From: Sialis fuliginosa
Lineage: Eukaryota > Arthropoda > Insecta > Megaloptera > Sialidae
Length of the DNA stretch: 64,000 bases
Assembly: GCA_961205875.1 (NCBI GenBank)
Contig: OY540822.1
Coordinates: 1,490,501-1,554,500, forward strand
Reading direction: 5' to 3'
Shown here: positions 11,178 through 23,945 of the stretch, piece after piece
How the letters are laid out: every line of letters starts with the position of its first letter
Position numbering within the stretch: position 1 is the stretch's first letter
The notes under the pieces: model-generated
The model's input: only the letters and a program-made list of their open reading frames with translations
Told to the model about the DNA's origin: nothing
The model's database searches: none
Program-made: the position numbers and the translations under genes

Positions 11178-11365
11178 CTCCCTCTGTTCCGATTTGTATT
11201 CAACGCAAACAATTATTATAAAATAAATTATGTTGTTAATTAAACACATTTTTATATAATATTATTATTATTTTCTAAAAAAAGTCACTTTATTTGATAT
11301 TTGATTTTTTCTAGTGAAAAACAGTAATAAAATCAAATCGGAATAGTATTTTGGAACAAAGGGAG
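11178..11365. mobile_element. Stowaway/mariner-like MITE, 188 bp
   Basis: The termini CTCCCTCTGTTCC and GGAACAAAGGGAG match at 12 of 13 bases inverted, and both are bounded by TA (11176-11177 and 11366-11367). The inner part repeats the inversion (GATTTGTATTC against AAATCGGAATAG). The termini resemble the Stowaway consensus CTCCCTCCGTTCC known from plant Tc1/mariner MITEs. Confidence 0.8.
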
Positions 11366-11607
11366 TAATATATTTGATGTTATTTTATGTAATACATAAT
11401 AATATGATATACATATTTTTACATTTATTAATTTTATGAAATCGTTGGTGACAAAATTTCTTTGTTAAATAGTTCTTAATAAAATTTTTTTTTGTAAATT
11501 AATTAACAGTCGAGAAAAACTTGAAATTTAAAATTATTATTATTGGTTTAGAATTGATTTTAGAGTATTCAGAAAAATTTAATCATTTTATTTAACGCGT
11601 TGTGTTA

Positions 11608-12087
11608 GGCGGCTATTACACTATCAAATAAATATGTCAAAGGTCTTTGACAAAGATTTGATCTTTTTTCTTTGATAAAATATGAGATTTTGTTATATTA
11701 GACTACATAAAATATTTGATAATAATTTCTCAATATTATTCTTTTTTGGTGCATTTTGATTATCAGTGCGTGGATGTTCGTCAATTGACGCGATCGTGGT
11801 TTAATTTATAACCGTGTATTGTGGTTTTTATAATCAATAAGAAGATTATCATATAATACTGGATTATGTTGATATTAATATATTAATAATTATACAACTG
11901 TAACTGTCAGTGATAACTTGGCAGTCGCCTTTTTGTTTTTGACATCGAAAAACTTTGATCAAATATAATTAACTATGATCATAGAAATATTATGAAGGTA
12001 AATATTATAAAAGTTGACTTATTACACTGTCATATTTCTTTGGTCAAAAAAATTTGATCACATTTCTTTGATAGTGTAATAGCCGCC
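11608..12087. mobile_element. PIF/Harbinger-like MITE, 480 bp
   Basis: The terminal inverted repeat GGCGGCTATTACACTATCAA is present at both ends, and TTA is duplicated at 11605-11607 and 12088-12090. A 3-bp TWA duplication with GG-starting termini is the hallmark of PIF/Harbinger. The interior is AT-rich, with repeated TTTGATCA-like words and no ORF. Confidence 0.88.
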
Positions 12088-12090
12088 TTA

Positions 12091-13785
12091 CGCAGTGGTT
12101 TCAGAGCGGTAATAATACTTTTGTATATTTAAAAAATGTTTCAAACTAAATTTCTTTTGTATATAGACTTATTGTTTTGAACTTTAAGTATTATATTTGA
12201 TGTTTTAAATCAAAATTATATTCATGATTTAAATATTGCTGCTTATTGAACATATTCCAAAATTTTCATAAATTCGTTATTTGCATTTTTCTAGTTATTG
12301 ATTTGTAAGTAAATTATTTGTACAATTATTATCCTAATATTTATGCAAGTTACATTTGAAAGTATCAAATTTTAATATTAAAATTTTTTGTATTTTTTAA
12401 ATTTTTATTTATTTTTTTATTGACGATATGTAGTAAGATATTTTTTTCGAAAATGTATCTTTTTCAGTAGATTTTGTTATTCAAATATAAATTTTTAAAT
12501 AATGAACATAAATGTTATTTAACATATTTACCCTTACATACATATAATAAAACGCAACTGCCTGTCTGTCTGTCCGTTAGTACGCTATCTCTCGAGAACC
12601 ACTTTTACGTGTTTTTATTTTATTTTTTTATTCGTAGATAAAAACCAATATCTAAAATATTTTTTTTTTGCAAATTTTAACTGTCTACAGAGGACATTTT
12701 AATATAAAAAAGTATATTTTTTAGTTAAAAAATAATATAAAAATTGCATGGCTTGGCCATAAATTGCATTATTAATTATTATTATTAATTAATAAGGTTT
12801 GTCAATTTTAGTAATAATAGTGATTACGTAAGTACATTAATTTGGAAACAGTAAGTAAATGACATAACCTCACTTAATAATTATATATTTTTTACATTGA
12901 TCCGTCACAAAAGAATAAATAAATACAAACATTGAAAAAGCACACAATTAATAAATAATATTTACAATTATCATAATACGTATTAATCGTAGTTATAATT
13001 TTTCAGAATTAAAAATGTTCAATTTTAACTAACAAATCTGTCACTTTCTAGGATTCCAAAGAAACTCTCTTCTATCTCTTAATCTCTATTAATCCCCGTC
13101 CGTCAGTCCATTCTTTTCACTCTAATTGTAAGCTAAATATTTCGTAAACTATGTGTAATATATAAGCTAGAAACTTGAAATTTTTTACTGAACATGTACA
13201 GTACAATGATGCCCTATTGTAAAAAATGTACAAATTTGTTGAAAAAATAATTTTTCAGGGAGGCACTAAGAATCTAAAGCTAGGCAAAAAATTATTTTAT
13301 TTTTTTATACCAAGCGGAATTTGACACTCTATCTTAATCAAAAAAGGCATGTGGGGTATCAAAATGTAGATCTCAATTAGTAGAATTTGACCCTATTTGA
13401 AATCACGCTGTAAGACAGTTACATGTATATAAATTAATATTCAGTAGAGGCAGTAAGCAAATCTCAACAAATATTTTTTATTCAGTATATTTAATTTTAA
13501 AATGTTCAAAACTGGTGGCAATACCTTATTAAAAGTCGTGAAAAAAGTACAGAGCGGAAAACGGATTTATCCATAAACTCCACTAATGGAAGAATTTTTA
13601 TATGGCATTAACATAAATCTCTTTGAAAATTTTCCATCATTGTCCAATTAATATTTATTTGATTGGAATTAGCACGAATTCGATTGTTATTAAAATTTAA
13701 AAAATCAAAGTAATTAAAAAAAAAATTTCTTGGCATAATTATAAGTATTTAAATGGATAGGGGGATAAGCGTATGAAAATTGCCC
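12091..13785. other. AT-rich interval with a Helitron 5' fragment
   Basis: At about 12535-12690 the sequence CATATAATAAAACGCAACTG, then CTGTCTGTCTGTCCGTTAG and CTCTCGAGAACCACT, is the 5' region of a Helitron related to 8840-9755. No 3' end was found. The remainder is AT-rich DNA with no gene recognised. Confidence 0.5.
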
Positions 13786-15679
13786 CCGAAAGATATTGGA
13801 TTGAAATTTTCAGGATATGTTGATACTATAAAAAATACTAAGATCCTGAAAATTTCAGCTCCGAACCTCAACTGGTTTTCGGAAAATAAAAAAATTAATT
13901 TTTCTTCGGATTGGATAAACCGATTTTGATAAAAACTTTATATGTCTCAGAGGCCCATAGAAGCTTCTCAAAAAAAAATTAAAGCAATTGGTATTAACCC
14001 TGGAAAAAAAATTTATGTTTTTTAATTTTTTTTAAATATGATACTTTTTGAACACAATTATGAAATAATTTTTTTTTCAAAGCTCATGTACCTCTAGATA
14101 ACATATAATTTATTCAGATTTTTCGAAGGGTTAGATCAAAGTTTAAAAAAATGAAAACCATTTTTTTTGTTAAAAAATTCACTTCTTAATTATTATTTTC
14201 TATTCGTAATCTTTTTAATATCATTTTTCTCTATAAATTTATCACTTTTAATCAATTCAATCATCGAAGAATATTGGAAAAAAAAATTTTTTTGTTTCAT
14301 TTTCGATTTTCAATGTTAATAAGTACTCATTTTTATTACTTTTTTTTATTAGTAGGAATAGTAGGTACATTTAAAACTAAAAGTAATTTTTTCTATTCAA
14401 TTGATTTTTAATATTCTGCCAATAAAATTATCAATTTTAACTATCATAACTTAGTTTTAAATGTACCTACCTACAAATCAGGGACTTGAACCGGAATTTA
14501 TTTATGGTTCGGGTTCGGGTTCAGGTTCAGTATGGTGCAAATTTTTTTGGGTTCAAAAACCGTTATTTTTTTCAGGTTCAAGTTCGGGTTCGGGTTCAAA
14601 TTAAAAAAAATAAAATAAAATTGCTATTCGAAAAAAAAAACTATCCTATTGTGAGCTCACAAAAAAAATTAAACAGTAATGTTACTATAGAAATATTTAT
14701 TATTTATAAATAATCACAGAACAAAAAAAATATTGATTATTAATTAATATAAATAGGTAAACATAAATTATGCATTTAATACTATAGTGCGAGTATGGCA
14801 TAATGGCACAGTCATTTGGAAAATTGTTCTAATTTTTTATTTTATCTTGTCTGCACTATTAGTTATTTGTACACATAGAGATGTAATATTACTGGAGCGA
14901 TAATTCAATGTTAAAAATGTATCCCGCAAAATAGCCAGCACAAATGTACTGCACCTCCTTCTCTAGTGACCTAATGACGTGACATATGTATTGTAGGTAC
15001 TAATTACATTGAATTCGCATGATATGATTATAACCATGAAAACAACTGAAACATGTTTAAGTTAGAGAAAACTAGGAGCAATGCGGTACGTTGAAATCTA
15101 TATTTATCAGCCCGTACTGATCGATTGGAGTTATCGCTATCATCTCTATGCTTGTACATAAATTTAAAGTAACACTAACGTTATCTACTAGAGAAATACA
15201 TTTTATTTATAAATAATCACAGATCATTATTGATTATTATCAATATCATTAATTATATATTTAATGATAATATTAACACAAATACATACAGTGTATTCCA
15301 AGTTGATTAAGACATAGGAAATTTAACATGGGGACAATTAGAAATGTTGTAGTAGCCTTTGGTCAAATTTAACGATGTGTCATTGGTGCATTTTGAAATG
15401 CCGCCCGCCACAAAATTTAATAAAATACTGATTAGTATTTTATTTTCAATTTTATATCTGTCAAAATCTTGAAAATAATGATAATTAAAATATTTGAATT
15501 GCAAAATTTGTAACTGTGTGCAAGTAATAAACGGATTAAACTACATATTAATTAATTATACTATTGTAATTTTATCTTGGATGTTTTATTTAATTTTATG
15601 TTGTTTTTTTATCTTTACTTTCTATGATTACTCATTTTTTGTGTCTATTTGGGTCCATTGACAGTTTTTAAATAATAAT

Positions 15680-16240
15680 TCATTCTTTTAATTTAATTAG
15701 CCTTTCTAACATGCGGCATGTTGAATGCCACCTAGTCGGGCAATCAACAATTGGTTTACGTAAATTAAATTTTTTTATCAGGACTAGATTCGTTGGATTT
15801 CTAAGTTTTTTAGCTGCTTGCCGGGCTTTTACTATTATTAATAACCGTTCCTTTAAAGCATCTTCGACGCATAATTGCAACGTATGAGCCCAACAACGAA
15901 TTAAATCTATAATATTATTATTTAGCGAACCTAATAGTTCATTTGTTACATTTTCTAATTCAAAATTATTTTCTTTTTCATTACTTTCATTTTCATCTTC
16001 GTTATCAATATTTTCATCATTTTCATATGCTTGTAATAAATTCACTGTTTTAATCATATTTGCACCATTATCTGTAGTTATAGTATATATTTGCTTGAGG
16101 TTGATATCGTACTCTTTTAATGTTTTTAAAATAATTTCTTTTAAATATTCAGCTGATTGTGAGTGCCGATCTGGTAGTTCTTTAATTCCTATTGTCCTTA
16201 ATTCAATTTACTACTTTTTATAAACTGAATGTTAATTCCT
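15680..16240 (-). pseudogene. hAT transposase, central catalytic part
   Basis: Minus-strand translation gives, in order, a KELPDRHSQSAEYL segment, TTDNGANM (which contains a catalytic Asp in ZBED-type hATs), an acidic linker, RCWAHTLQLCVEDAL (the conserved CAAHTLQL-type motif) and DCPTRWHST, followed by RMLERLIKLKE and a stop. The upstream part is interrupted by stops near 16210 and the C-terminal dimerisation region is missing, so it is dead. It belongs with the BED finger at 17268-17498 on the same strand, from which it is separated by an oppositely oriented copy. Confidence 0.88.
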
Positions 16241-16965
16241 AATAAGGAACGACCAAGTCTACTTGCCGAAAAAAAATACGCCTACACTAGAAAATTTATT
16301 TTAAAAAACATTAAACAAATGTAACACAGATTTAATTATTGACGGATGTATTGAATTGGTTACAATAAATGGTACACCATTTTCATAGTTGGAAGATTCG
16401 GGATTTAAAAAAATTATTAAATCTGTCAATGAATTGTTGCCAAAAAATACAAACGTAATTGTAAATGCTAATAATATTAAAGAAAAAGTTAACATATATT
16501 TTTAAAAACATCAGCTAAAAAACTTAGAAATCCAACGATTCTGGAACAACATTATATTTAACGAAAATTTAATTGAAGAACAAACAGAACATAAAAGTGC
16601 ATCATCTGACTTTTCTGATGTAGAATCAAATGATTTAGAAGTATTTTTAAAGAATAAAGAAAATAAACAAGTCAAAATAAAAAAATTGTAGCAATCTTAA
16701 AAACACCGATATATCATCAATAATAATAAATCATTTTCAAAATGAACCACGTTTAAAGAATAAGTTTGATGTGTTAACCTATTGGGAAAAAAAAATTGTA
16801 AAACCAGAATTATATAAATTATCAAATGTAGTTTTAGCAGTGCCTTGTACTCAGGTATCTGTAGAAAGGTTATTTTCATCTTTAAAATTTGTATTAACAG
16901 ATTACAGAACGAATTTAAAAGATTTAATGCTAGAAAATATTTTAATTCTAAGAACAAATAATTAG
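16236..16965 (+). pseudogene. Second hAT transposase remnant, inverted and internally deleted
   Basis: Plus-strand frames give LVTINGTPFS and LEDSGFKKIIKSV (the hAT segment before the catalytic core), then after a deletion AKKLRNPT, and finally the C-terminal hAT dimerisation domain KPELYKLSNVVLAVPCTQVS with VERLFSSLKFVL, ending at a stop at 16963-16965. Several frame breaks occur between the blocks. The start segment GGAACGACCAAGTCTACTTG is also found inverted at 17245-17266, next to the BED finger, showing two copies of one family arranged head to head. Confidence 0.85.
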
Positions 16966-17267
16966 TTTTCAAATTTACTTTAATTTTATATAAAATATCT
17001 TATAGCAGTCGCATGTTATGATTTTTATATGTATGTTTGTGTTGATATTTTCATTAAAAGTATAATTTATAAACTAAATGTATTTCAAATAGTAACATTA
17101 CTGATACTAAGTACAAGCGATTCATATTATAATTTAATTATAATTAATTTATTAGTAGTCCAGTTGTCAGAAGATTTAGCTAAAAAAATGCCAGAGTACG
17201 TTTTGTTTGACATATGATAATCCCTCAGTGCTTAAAAATTGATTCAGCAAGTAGACTTGATCGTTCC

Positions 17268-17498
17268 TTATTCTTGATTTTGAGCCTCTGCCATAATTTC
17301 TGCTTTTCTTTTATACCGGTAAATTCTTGAGGGTGCTGTCTCCACATGCCTCACTAAATTAGAAGCATGTTTACCGTTCAAAGCTTGACTACAGTCATTA
17401 ATTTGACATATAGATTTATTTTTAGCTTTATTAAAAACAAAGTATTTTCTAACTAAGCTCGATTTATGTCGACCCATCTTATCTGTAAAAAAAAACAA
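17268..17498 (-). pseudogene. BED zinc finger of hAT transposase (N-terminus)
   Basis: The 76-codon frame begins near MGRHKSSLVRKYF and continues with a C-x4-C pair and H-x(2)-NLVRHVE, the spacing of a BED-type zinc finger that binds transposon ends. The frame stops right after the finger. It is the N-terminal part of the minus-strand hAT transposase whose catalytic part lies at 15680-16240. Confidence 0.75.
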
Positions 17499-17621
17499 AG
17501 ATCATTTAATTTCACATTTTAATAAAATGAATTGCTATTTAAATAAATCTTTTAAATGCATATATATTCATAAGCATTTGTATATTTCGGCTATTAGCAT
17601 ATATCCGATTGAAAAATGGTT

Positions 17622-18696
17622 TGTGACGACAAAATCGTCGTTACGAAAATATTGTGCCGTTGCCTCGCTCAGTGGAGACGGGGTGGATTAAAATATGGAT
17701 AAACAAAATAGAAATTACAATAACAATAAAAGTTAAAAAAATTGATTTGGGCGCCACGTGGTCTTTAGCCAGAGGTACCACAAAACTCCGCTGATTTTGT
17801 TGACTTCTGTATAGGGGAAGAATTTTAACGTACGGTTTGATAATTAACAGCACAAACATATGAATAAAATACTTTATCCTTTTTTCTCTTTTTCTTTAGT
17901 ATTAAACTAAACTTTATACGAAATAAAATGGAAATAATATAATTGTAATGATTCTACGGTAATAAATAAATTGTTGATATGCTGGATATGCTTATATCTA
18001 TATATATCTTAAATTATTCTTAATACTAAGTTATAAGTTATAATATAAATTTATCCTAATTAATAAAAAAAAACAAATAAACAACAGGATCAAAACTTTA
18101 CACTACTGAAACACAATGCACACGCCGATTCTAGCACATATTACTGACGGATTTAACACGAATTTTCGGTGATGCGGCTTTCGCGGTACTCACTCTGCGG
18201 CACTTAATTTTCCGCGTGAACTATGTTAAAACAAATACGCGAGTGATACGGCACTAATATGTTAAAGTAGCGGCTCTCCGTTCTACTCCTGATGTCCGGC
18301 GGGGCTGGACCTCCACTCCCCGTCGTCTAGGTTCCTTAGAAGGGTTTCTCCTTACACTTAAGTGAGTCTAGGTGGGCCTCCAATCCTAGACTCTTCAATT
18401 CCTTCCGGACTCCCTCAACAATTGGATTACCACTGGTTATACCGTGCAATACACTTGTCGCGTACTTGCGTCTGCCGGTTCACGCGTACACATCTGACTT
18501 GTAACGACGCGACGGGTGTACTTGCCGTTACGTCAAATCATAGTTTAAGGTCGAAAATCGCTCGCCGTACAATTATAAGAAATAAAATATCTGCGTATGC
18601 AAACATTTCACGAAATAGGATGAAAATAAGATAGAAATACTTTAATGAAAATTAAAAATGTGTAACAGGGGGGAACTATAAAAAAAAACCGTTACA
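17622..18696. mobile_element. Probable solo LTR, about 1.08 kb
   Basis: It begins TGTGACGAC and ends CCGTTACA (TG...CA). GGTT is duplicated at 17618-17621 and 18697-18700, a 4-bp target duplication as in gypsy-type LTR elements. The interior is noticeably more GC-rich than its surroundings (for example 18290-18420), and the 90-codon frame at 18362-18634 is an incidental frame within it. No gag or pol is present, so a solo LTR left by recombination is the simplest reading. Confidence 0.6.
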
Positions 18697-19163
18697 GGTT
18701 GTAATAATCTGTTTTTTTCATCTGCGATTTATTCCAGATTATACAAAAATAAATAAAAAACTATTAGTGATACATCTATTTTTATATCAAGTTTACAACA
18801 TATATCGGTTTTAATAAAGTTCATAACATCAAAACTCAAAACTTTATTGTTGTCACAAAATTCAGTAACTGTATTTGATAGAAAAAGTTGCATGTTTTTG
18901 CCATATTACTGCATAGTTTGACTTTTTTTCGTATATATTTGTATGTATCTTTTAGCGATTTTATTTTGCATATAATCCGAGCTTTAAATTATAATATATT
19001 TTGGACATTACATTATGAACTGCAACAATTTAAGTTAAATTAATTATACTTTTTACTTTTTATCAATTGATAATTTCAGTTTTAAATAAAACCACACTCC
19101 ACAGAATAATAAATACAATAAAACATTTTATTAATAAGTATTTATGTTCTTACCTTAAATTAT

Positions 19164-20657
19164 TAGTCCAGGAACATTAGGTTTTCTCTGGGGAAAAATT
19201 CGCAATAAGCTGAATTTTTGTATACACCTTCATTTTGTCTTTATAAATAAGATACCAAAAGTCCCCAACAATCCCATGCGAGCATACTTTTTTACAGCCC
19301 ACAAAAGGTGCTAACAATTAGTTTTAAGTAAATATATCTGTATCTATTGGTTCTATGACTAAAATAGTTATTATCAAATATAAAGATTAGAAAATTACCT
19401 ACAATAAAGATCTTACAACTTTTTTCGTACAAGTAATCGTTTTCGCTTATTAAGAGGGTATTCTAGTCTAAAAATGTGAAAATATCAAAATATTTTTTTT
19501 GCATTTTATTAATAAAAAGGGTTTCAAAAATATCTGTTCAAAACCCTATACCTCAATTCCAAAAACTGACGGAGTTACAGCGATTTGAAGATGATGCATA
19601 ACATTGAATAGCCAGCTATGTATAAACATTGAACGCGTTTTTCTCGAAACTGAAAACTGAAAATGGCTGCCATAATATCACAAGATCTACTGAACCGATT
19701 GACTTCAAATTTGCTGTGTATATACCTTCAGTACACATGTTATTACCACCGTTAGCAGAATTGAGTCAAAAACATTTTTCTTTATTGTATAGACAGCGAA
19801 AGATTAAAAACATAAAAAAAATTAAAAAAAATAGTTACTTTTCAAAATGCCGCCATTTATTTATTTTAATTATTACAATTATTTTTTTTGCAACCCGCTA
19901 TAGCCTTACTTATATATATATAAAGAAAATTATTGGTTTTGTTGGCCACTGATATAATTACGATAAAAATTACCTACATACAATTCATTTTTATTTTTTT
20001 TATGTTTTTAATCTTTCGCTATCTGTACAATAAAGAAAAATGTATTTGACTCAATTCTGCTAACGGTGGTAATAACATGTGTACTGAAGGTACACAGAAA
20101 ATTTGAAGTCAATCGGTTCAGTAGATCTTGTGATATTATGGTAGCTATTTTCAGTTTTCAGTTTCGAGAAAAACGCGTTCAATGTTTATACATAGCTGGC
20201 TATTCAATGTTATGCATCATCTTCAAATCGCTGTAACTCCGTCAGTTTTTGGAATTGAGGTATAGGGTTTTGAACAGATATTTTTGAAACCCTTTTTATT
20301 GATAAAATGCAAAAAAAATATTTTGATATTTTCACATTTTTAGACTAGAATACCCTCTTAATAAGCGAAAACGATTACTTGTACGAAAAAAGTTGTAAGA
20401 TCTTTATTGTAGGTAATTTTCTAAACTTTATATTTGATAATAACTATTTTAGTCATAGAACCAATAGATACAGAGATATTTACTTAAAACTAATTGTTAG
20501 CACCTTTTGTGGGCTGTAAAAAAGTATGCTCGCATGGGATTGTTGGGGACTTTTGGTATCTTATTTATAAAGACAAAATGAAGGTGTATACAAAAATTCA
20601 GCTTATTGCGAATTTTTCCCCAGACACAGTTATATTTTGTCTAAATGTACTGGACTA
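19164..20657. mobile_element. Fold-back element, arms about 650 bp
   Basis: It starts TAGTCCAG and ends CTGGACTA. The arms 19190-19830 and about 19995-20625 are highly similar inverted copies, sharing for example ACTGAACCGATTGACTTCAA, TATGTATAAACATTGAACGC and CCCAACAATCCCATGCGAGC. The spacer of about 160 bp holds no gene. Short ORFs in the arms mirror each other and are not supported as proteins. Confidence 0.88.
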
Positions 20658-22189
20658 TATGTGGAAGGAAACTCGGCTAAAATTCGATAAACAGTAGCCG
20701 CCACAAATCACTTATAATAAACCAGCTCTTATGAAAGTGTTGGGGGAGTGTTAGTTTTAGTTTTTTTGATGAGAGCTATGTTAGTTAAACTGTGCCTGTT
20801 TGTAGTAACTTTTTTATCCGTATGGTTTTCGTATGCGCACAATCATGCGCATAGAAGTGATTTTGGTACATATGTAAGTCACATAATACCGCGAAATTCA
20901 AACGGATTCCCTGTTTGAATATTTTAAAATTAAAAATTGGTAAAATATTAAAAAGAAATCTTGAACCTTTTAAAAATATATGGTTACCGGATATTCATAT
21001 AAAGGTTCGGGTTCAGATTCAGGTTCGGTGGCATTGAAATATAACGGTTCGGGTTCGGGTTCAGGTCCTTGCTAGTAATAAAAAAAAGTAAATAATTCAT
21101 AAAAATTAGTATTAATATTTTTACATTGAAAATCGAAAATGAAACAAAAAAATTGTTTTTTCCAATATTCTTCGATGGTTGAATTGACCGAAAAAAGTGA
21201 TATTAAAAAGATTACGAATAGAAAATAATAATTAAGAAGTGATTTTTTAACAAAAAAATGGTTTTCATTTTTTTTAACTTTGATCTAACCCTTCGAAAAA
21301 TCTGAATAAATTATATGTTATCTAGAGGTACACGAGCTTTGAAAAAAAAATGATTTCATAATTGTGTTCGAAAAGCATCATAGTTAAAAAAAAAAATAAT
21401 AATAATTTTTTTCCAAGGTTAATACCAATAAATATTGCTTTAATTTTTTTTGAGAAGCTTCTATAGACCTCTGAAACATACAAATTTTTTATCAAAATCA
21501 GTTTATTCAATCCGAAGAATTTTTTTGATTTTCACGTTTTTTTTTATTTTCCGAAAACCAGTTGAATCTTATTGTTAGTATTTTTATAGTATCAACATAT
21601 CCTGAAAATTTCAATCCAATATCTTTCATATAGTCCAGTGTTAAATAAACCATGTACTCCTAATCTCAACAATCCTTTCTGTACATAATTTCAATATTTT
21701 CATAATGATATTAAAATGGAAGATTCCAAAGTAACCCTTTATTAGATATTTCACAGATGGCTGCATTCTAAATTAAAAATACTCACCGTTATGTGTTTCT
21801 GATGTTTTTGTTATTAATATTATTTTATAGAATTTTCAACAACGAATCTTATATTGTATCCCATTCAAGTGGAAAATTTACTATTCATAGAATTTTATTA
21901 AAAATTCTTTTAAAGTAGACATATGACATTCACAATATAATTGATTTACGTAGGTACAAATTCTAAACATCGTATTAATATAGCAGCAGGAGAACAATGC
22001 CAGACATATTCAATATTCATTCTATGAACATTATTTGCAATTTTCCCAGAATCTTCTTTATTTAATCAACTATTATAGTAGTAGGTAAAATCTCATACCT
22101 AACCACACTCGATCGATTTCTCAAATGCACTGTTTCTTTACGACCCCTTCCCCAACCTCCTTTAAGTCAGTTTGCAATATGTAGTTCTT

Positions 22190-22426
22190 ATAAAATCAGT
22201 CGAGTGCATATACATAGAGAATGGACAGTGTATTCTGTATTAACACAATGGGGTAACATCTGTTCGAAAAGTCAGAGAGAGATGCAGTGTAGTTTGGAAT
22301 ATATGGCGAAACTTTAGTATCCGACGTACACACAGATTTCATATTTTTGTTTGTTGGCAATACATTATTTGGGTGCGCATATGATTTATGTTAGTGATTG
22401 AACGGTATTCAAACGGTGAAATATTA
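22190..22426 (-). pseudogene. Decayed inverted copy of the secreted-protein locus
   Basis: Reverse-complemented, 22305-22426 matches 23995-24125 (CACCGTTTGA, CGTTCAATCACT, GTATTGCCAACAAACAAA and GTCGGATACTAAAGTTTCGC in order). 22190-22300 then matches about 24585-24690 (ATATTCCAAAC, GTCCATTCTCTATGT, CTCGA). The piece equivalent to about 24126-24585 is missing, and the frame is broken. It lies on the other side of the fold-back element 22667-23866. Confidence 0.7.
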
Positions 22427-22666
22427 CACTTATTATAAATATATAATTAACAAACGTAATGTGTAATAAGAAATTCTGGCAAGTTCCGTTACATTTTGGG
22501 TTTGGTGTAGATTTTACCTTTATTTGTTTTATTTATACGTATATGTAGGTATATAATATAATCGATGTCATATTATACATAATTTTTAATTAATTTAATT
22601 TAGAATAAGCAAAATATGATTCAACAAACACAAAGGAGCTGCTGGGAAAGGACAACATCTACGATA

Positions 22667-23866
22667 TACAGGGTAGTTCAATAGTGCGTCCGGCTTTCCT
22701 AGCGCACTTCCCGTAGGAGATAGAAAAAAAAGTTTGGTACATAATATTATTGGTTTGAAAAGATCAACGTCGTAAAATTATTTTCAACAATACAGGATGT
22801 CCCATTATTGCGGTATAACAAAAACAAAGATTTTTTTAAATGGAATACCCTGTAACGTTTTATGTCTTCCGATGTCATTTTTTAACCTCTACATAAACGT
22901 CTGTTCATTTTTTAATTTAGTGACAGTGTTGTCAAATTAGAAGTAGGCTCTCCTGATGCAAAAGAAATGCCAAAATGTAAGTACTTAAGTATCAATGTAA
23001 CATTTGATTCAATTTTATAATTAAAACGGATAATACTTATGTAATAAAATTATTTATTTTATTCAAAAAACTATGATAAGTAACAAAATTGAAATACATA
23101 TAAAAGATAAAAGACTACAATAAATGTTCGAACTGTCTTCCATTTTCATCCAGGCACAAATCAATTTACCGGCATTTGTTTTGTAATTGTTTCGCATTTA
23201 TTTTGCATTTGTTTGGCCTACTTCGGTGCATAAAAACGTGTTGAAATGGTTACTTTTGTTAAAATTATTGAATATCTCAGAAAATATGGGGTTTAGACAT
23301 AAGATATCCCCTATACAAATTAAAAAAGAGAAAAAAACCCATCGAATAGTGAAATAAAAAAAGGGTAGTCACATTTGAAAAAAATGAGTTTTATCATTTT
23401 GAAGATTGCAAGCTTTGGCATTTTTTTATTAACACCCTGTAGAACTAAATTAAAATTGTTTATAATCAAAATGTTACTCTTTACCTGGACTAACATTATT
23501 GCAAAAAAAATTCATCACTTCAAAAAAAAACGAGGTCGCTACGATTTTTTATAGTTAAGCCTAAATATGGATTATTTTTCGGAAAAAAAATTCTAATTTG
23601 ACAACACTGTCACTAAATAAAAAATTGAACAGACGTTTATGTAGAGGTTAAAAAATGACATCGGATGACATAAAACGTTACAGGGTATTCCATTTAAAAA
23701 AATCTTTGTTTTTGTTATACCGCAAAAATGGGACACCCTGTATTGTTGAAAATAATTATACGACGTTGATCTTTTCAAACCAATAATATTATGTACCAGA
23801 CTTTTTTTTCTATCTCCTACGGGAAGTGCGCTAGGAAAGCCGGACGCACTATTGAACTACTCTGTA
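22667..23866. mobile_element. TACAGGGTA fold-back element, arms about 265 bp
   Basis: The termini TACAGGGTAGTTCAATAGTG and the inverted CACTATTGAACTACTCTGTA are flanked by TA on both sides (22665-22666 and 23867-23868). The arms 22667-22940 and 23590-23866 are close copies. They contain further CAGGATGTCCCAT and GGGACACCCTGTA words, which resemble ends of related elements. The spacer shows no gene. Confidence 0.9.
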
Positions 23867-23945
23867 TATATGTATTAATAGAAAAGCACAATAGCAAACA
23901 AAATATACTTAAAATAATAATCAGTAATATGTTGATACACATAAT

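Larger units (their letters stand above)
14479..21071 (-). mobile_element. hAT element with GGTTCG hexamer-rich termini
   Basis: The ends CAGGGACTTGAACC (14479) and GGTTCAGGTCCTTG (21071) are inverted matches in the usual hAT style. The flanking octamers CTACAAAT and CTAGTAAT agree at 6 of 8 positions, so they are probably a decayed 8-bp target duplication. Both ends carry degenerate GGTTCG/GGTTCA hexamer runs (14505-14600 and 21004-21066). Inside are ZBED-type hAT transposase fragments on both strands, a solo LTR (17622-18696) and a fold-back element (19164-20657). Confidence 0.65.
13786..21637. repeat. Palindrome with arms about 570 bp, split by a hAT element
   Basis: Sequence 13786-14356 matches 21070-21637 inverted. 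Shared anchors are ATATTGGATTGAAATTTTCA, TTCGAAGGGTTAGATCAAAG and CATTTTCGATTTTCAATGT. The arms are well diverged. Everything between about 14360 and 21070 was added near the palindrome centre, mainly the hAT at 14479-21071. Confidence 0.88.

Noticed and set aside
10785..11226. Overlapping frames on both strands
   Set aside because: Both follow from the GGTGTGAACAC repeat and from a Stowaway-like MITE edge. No protein features.
18362..18634. 90-codon frame with Cys and Arg residues
   Set aside because: Lies inside the probable solo LTR. GC-rich, no family match, and LTRs are normally non-coding.
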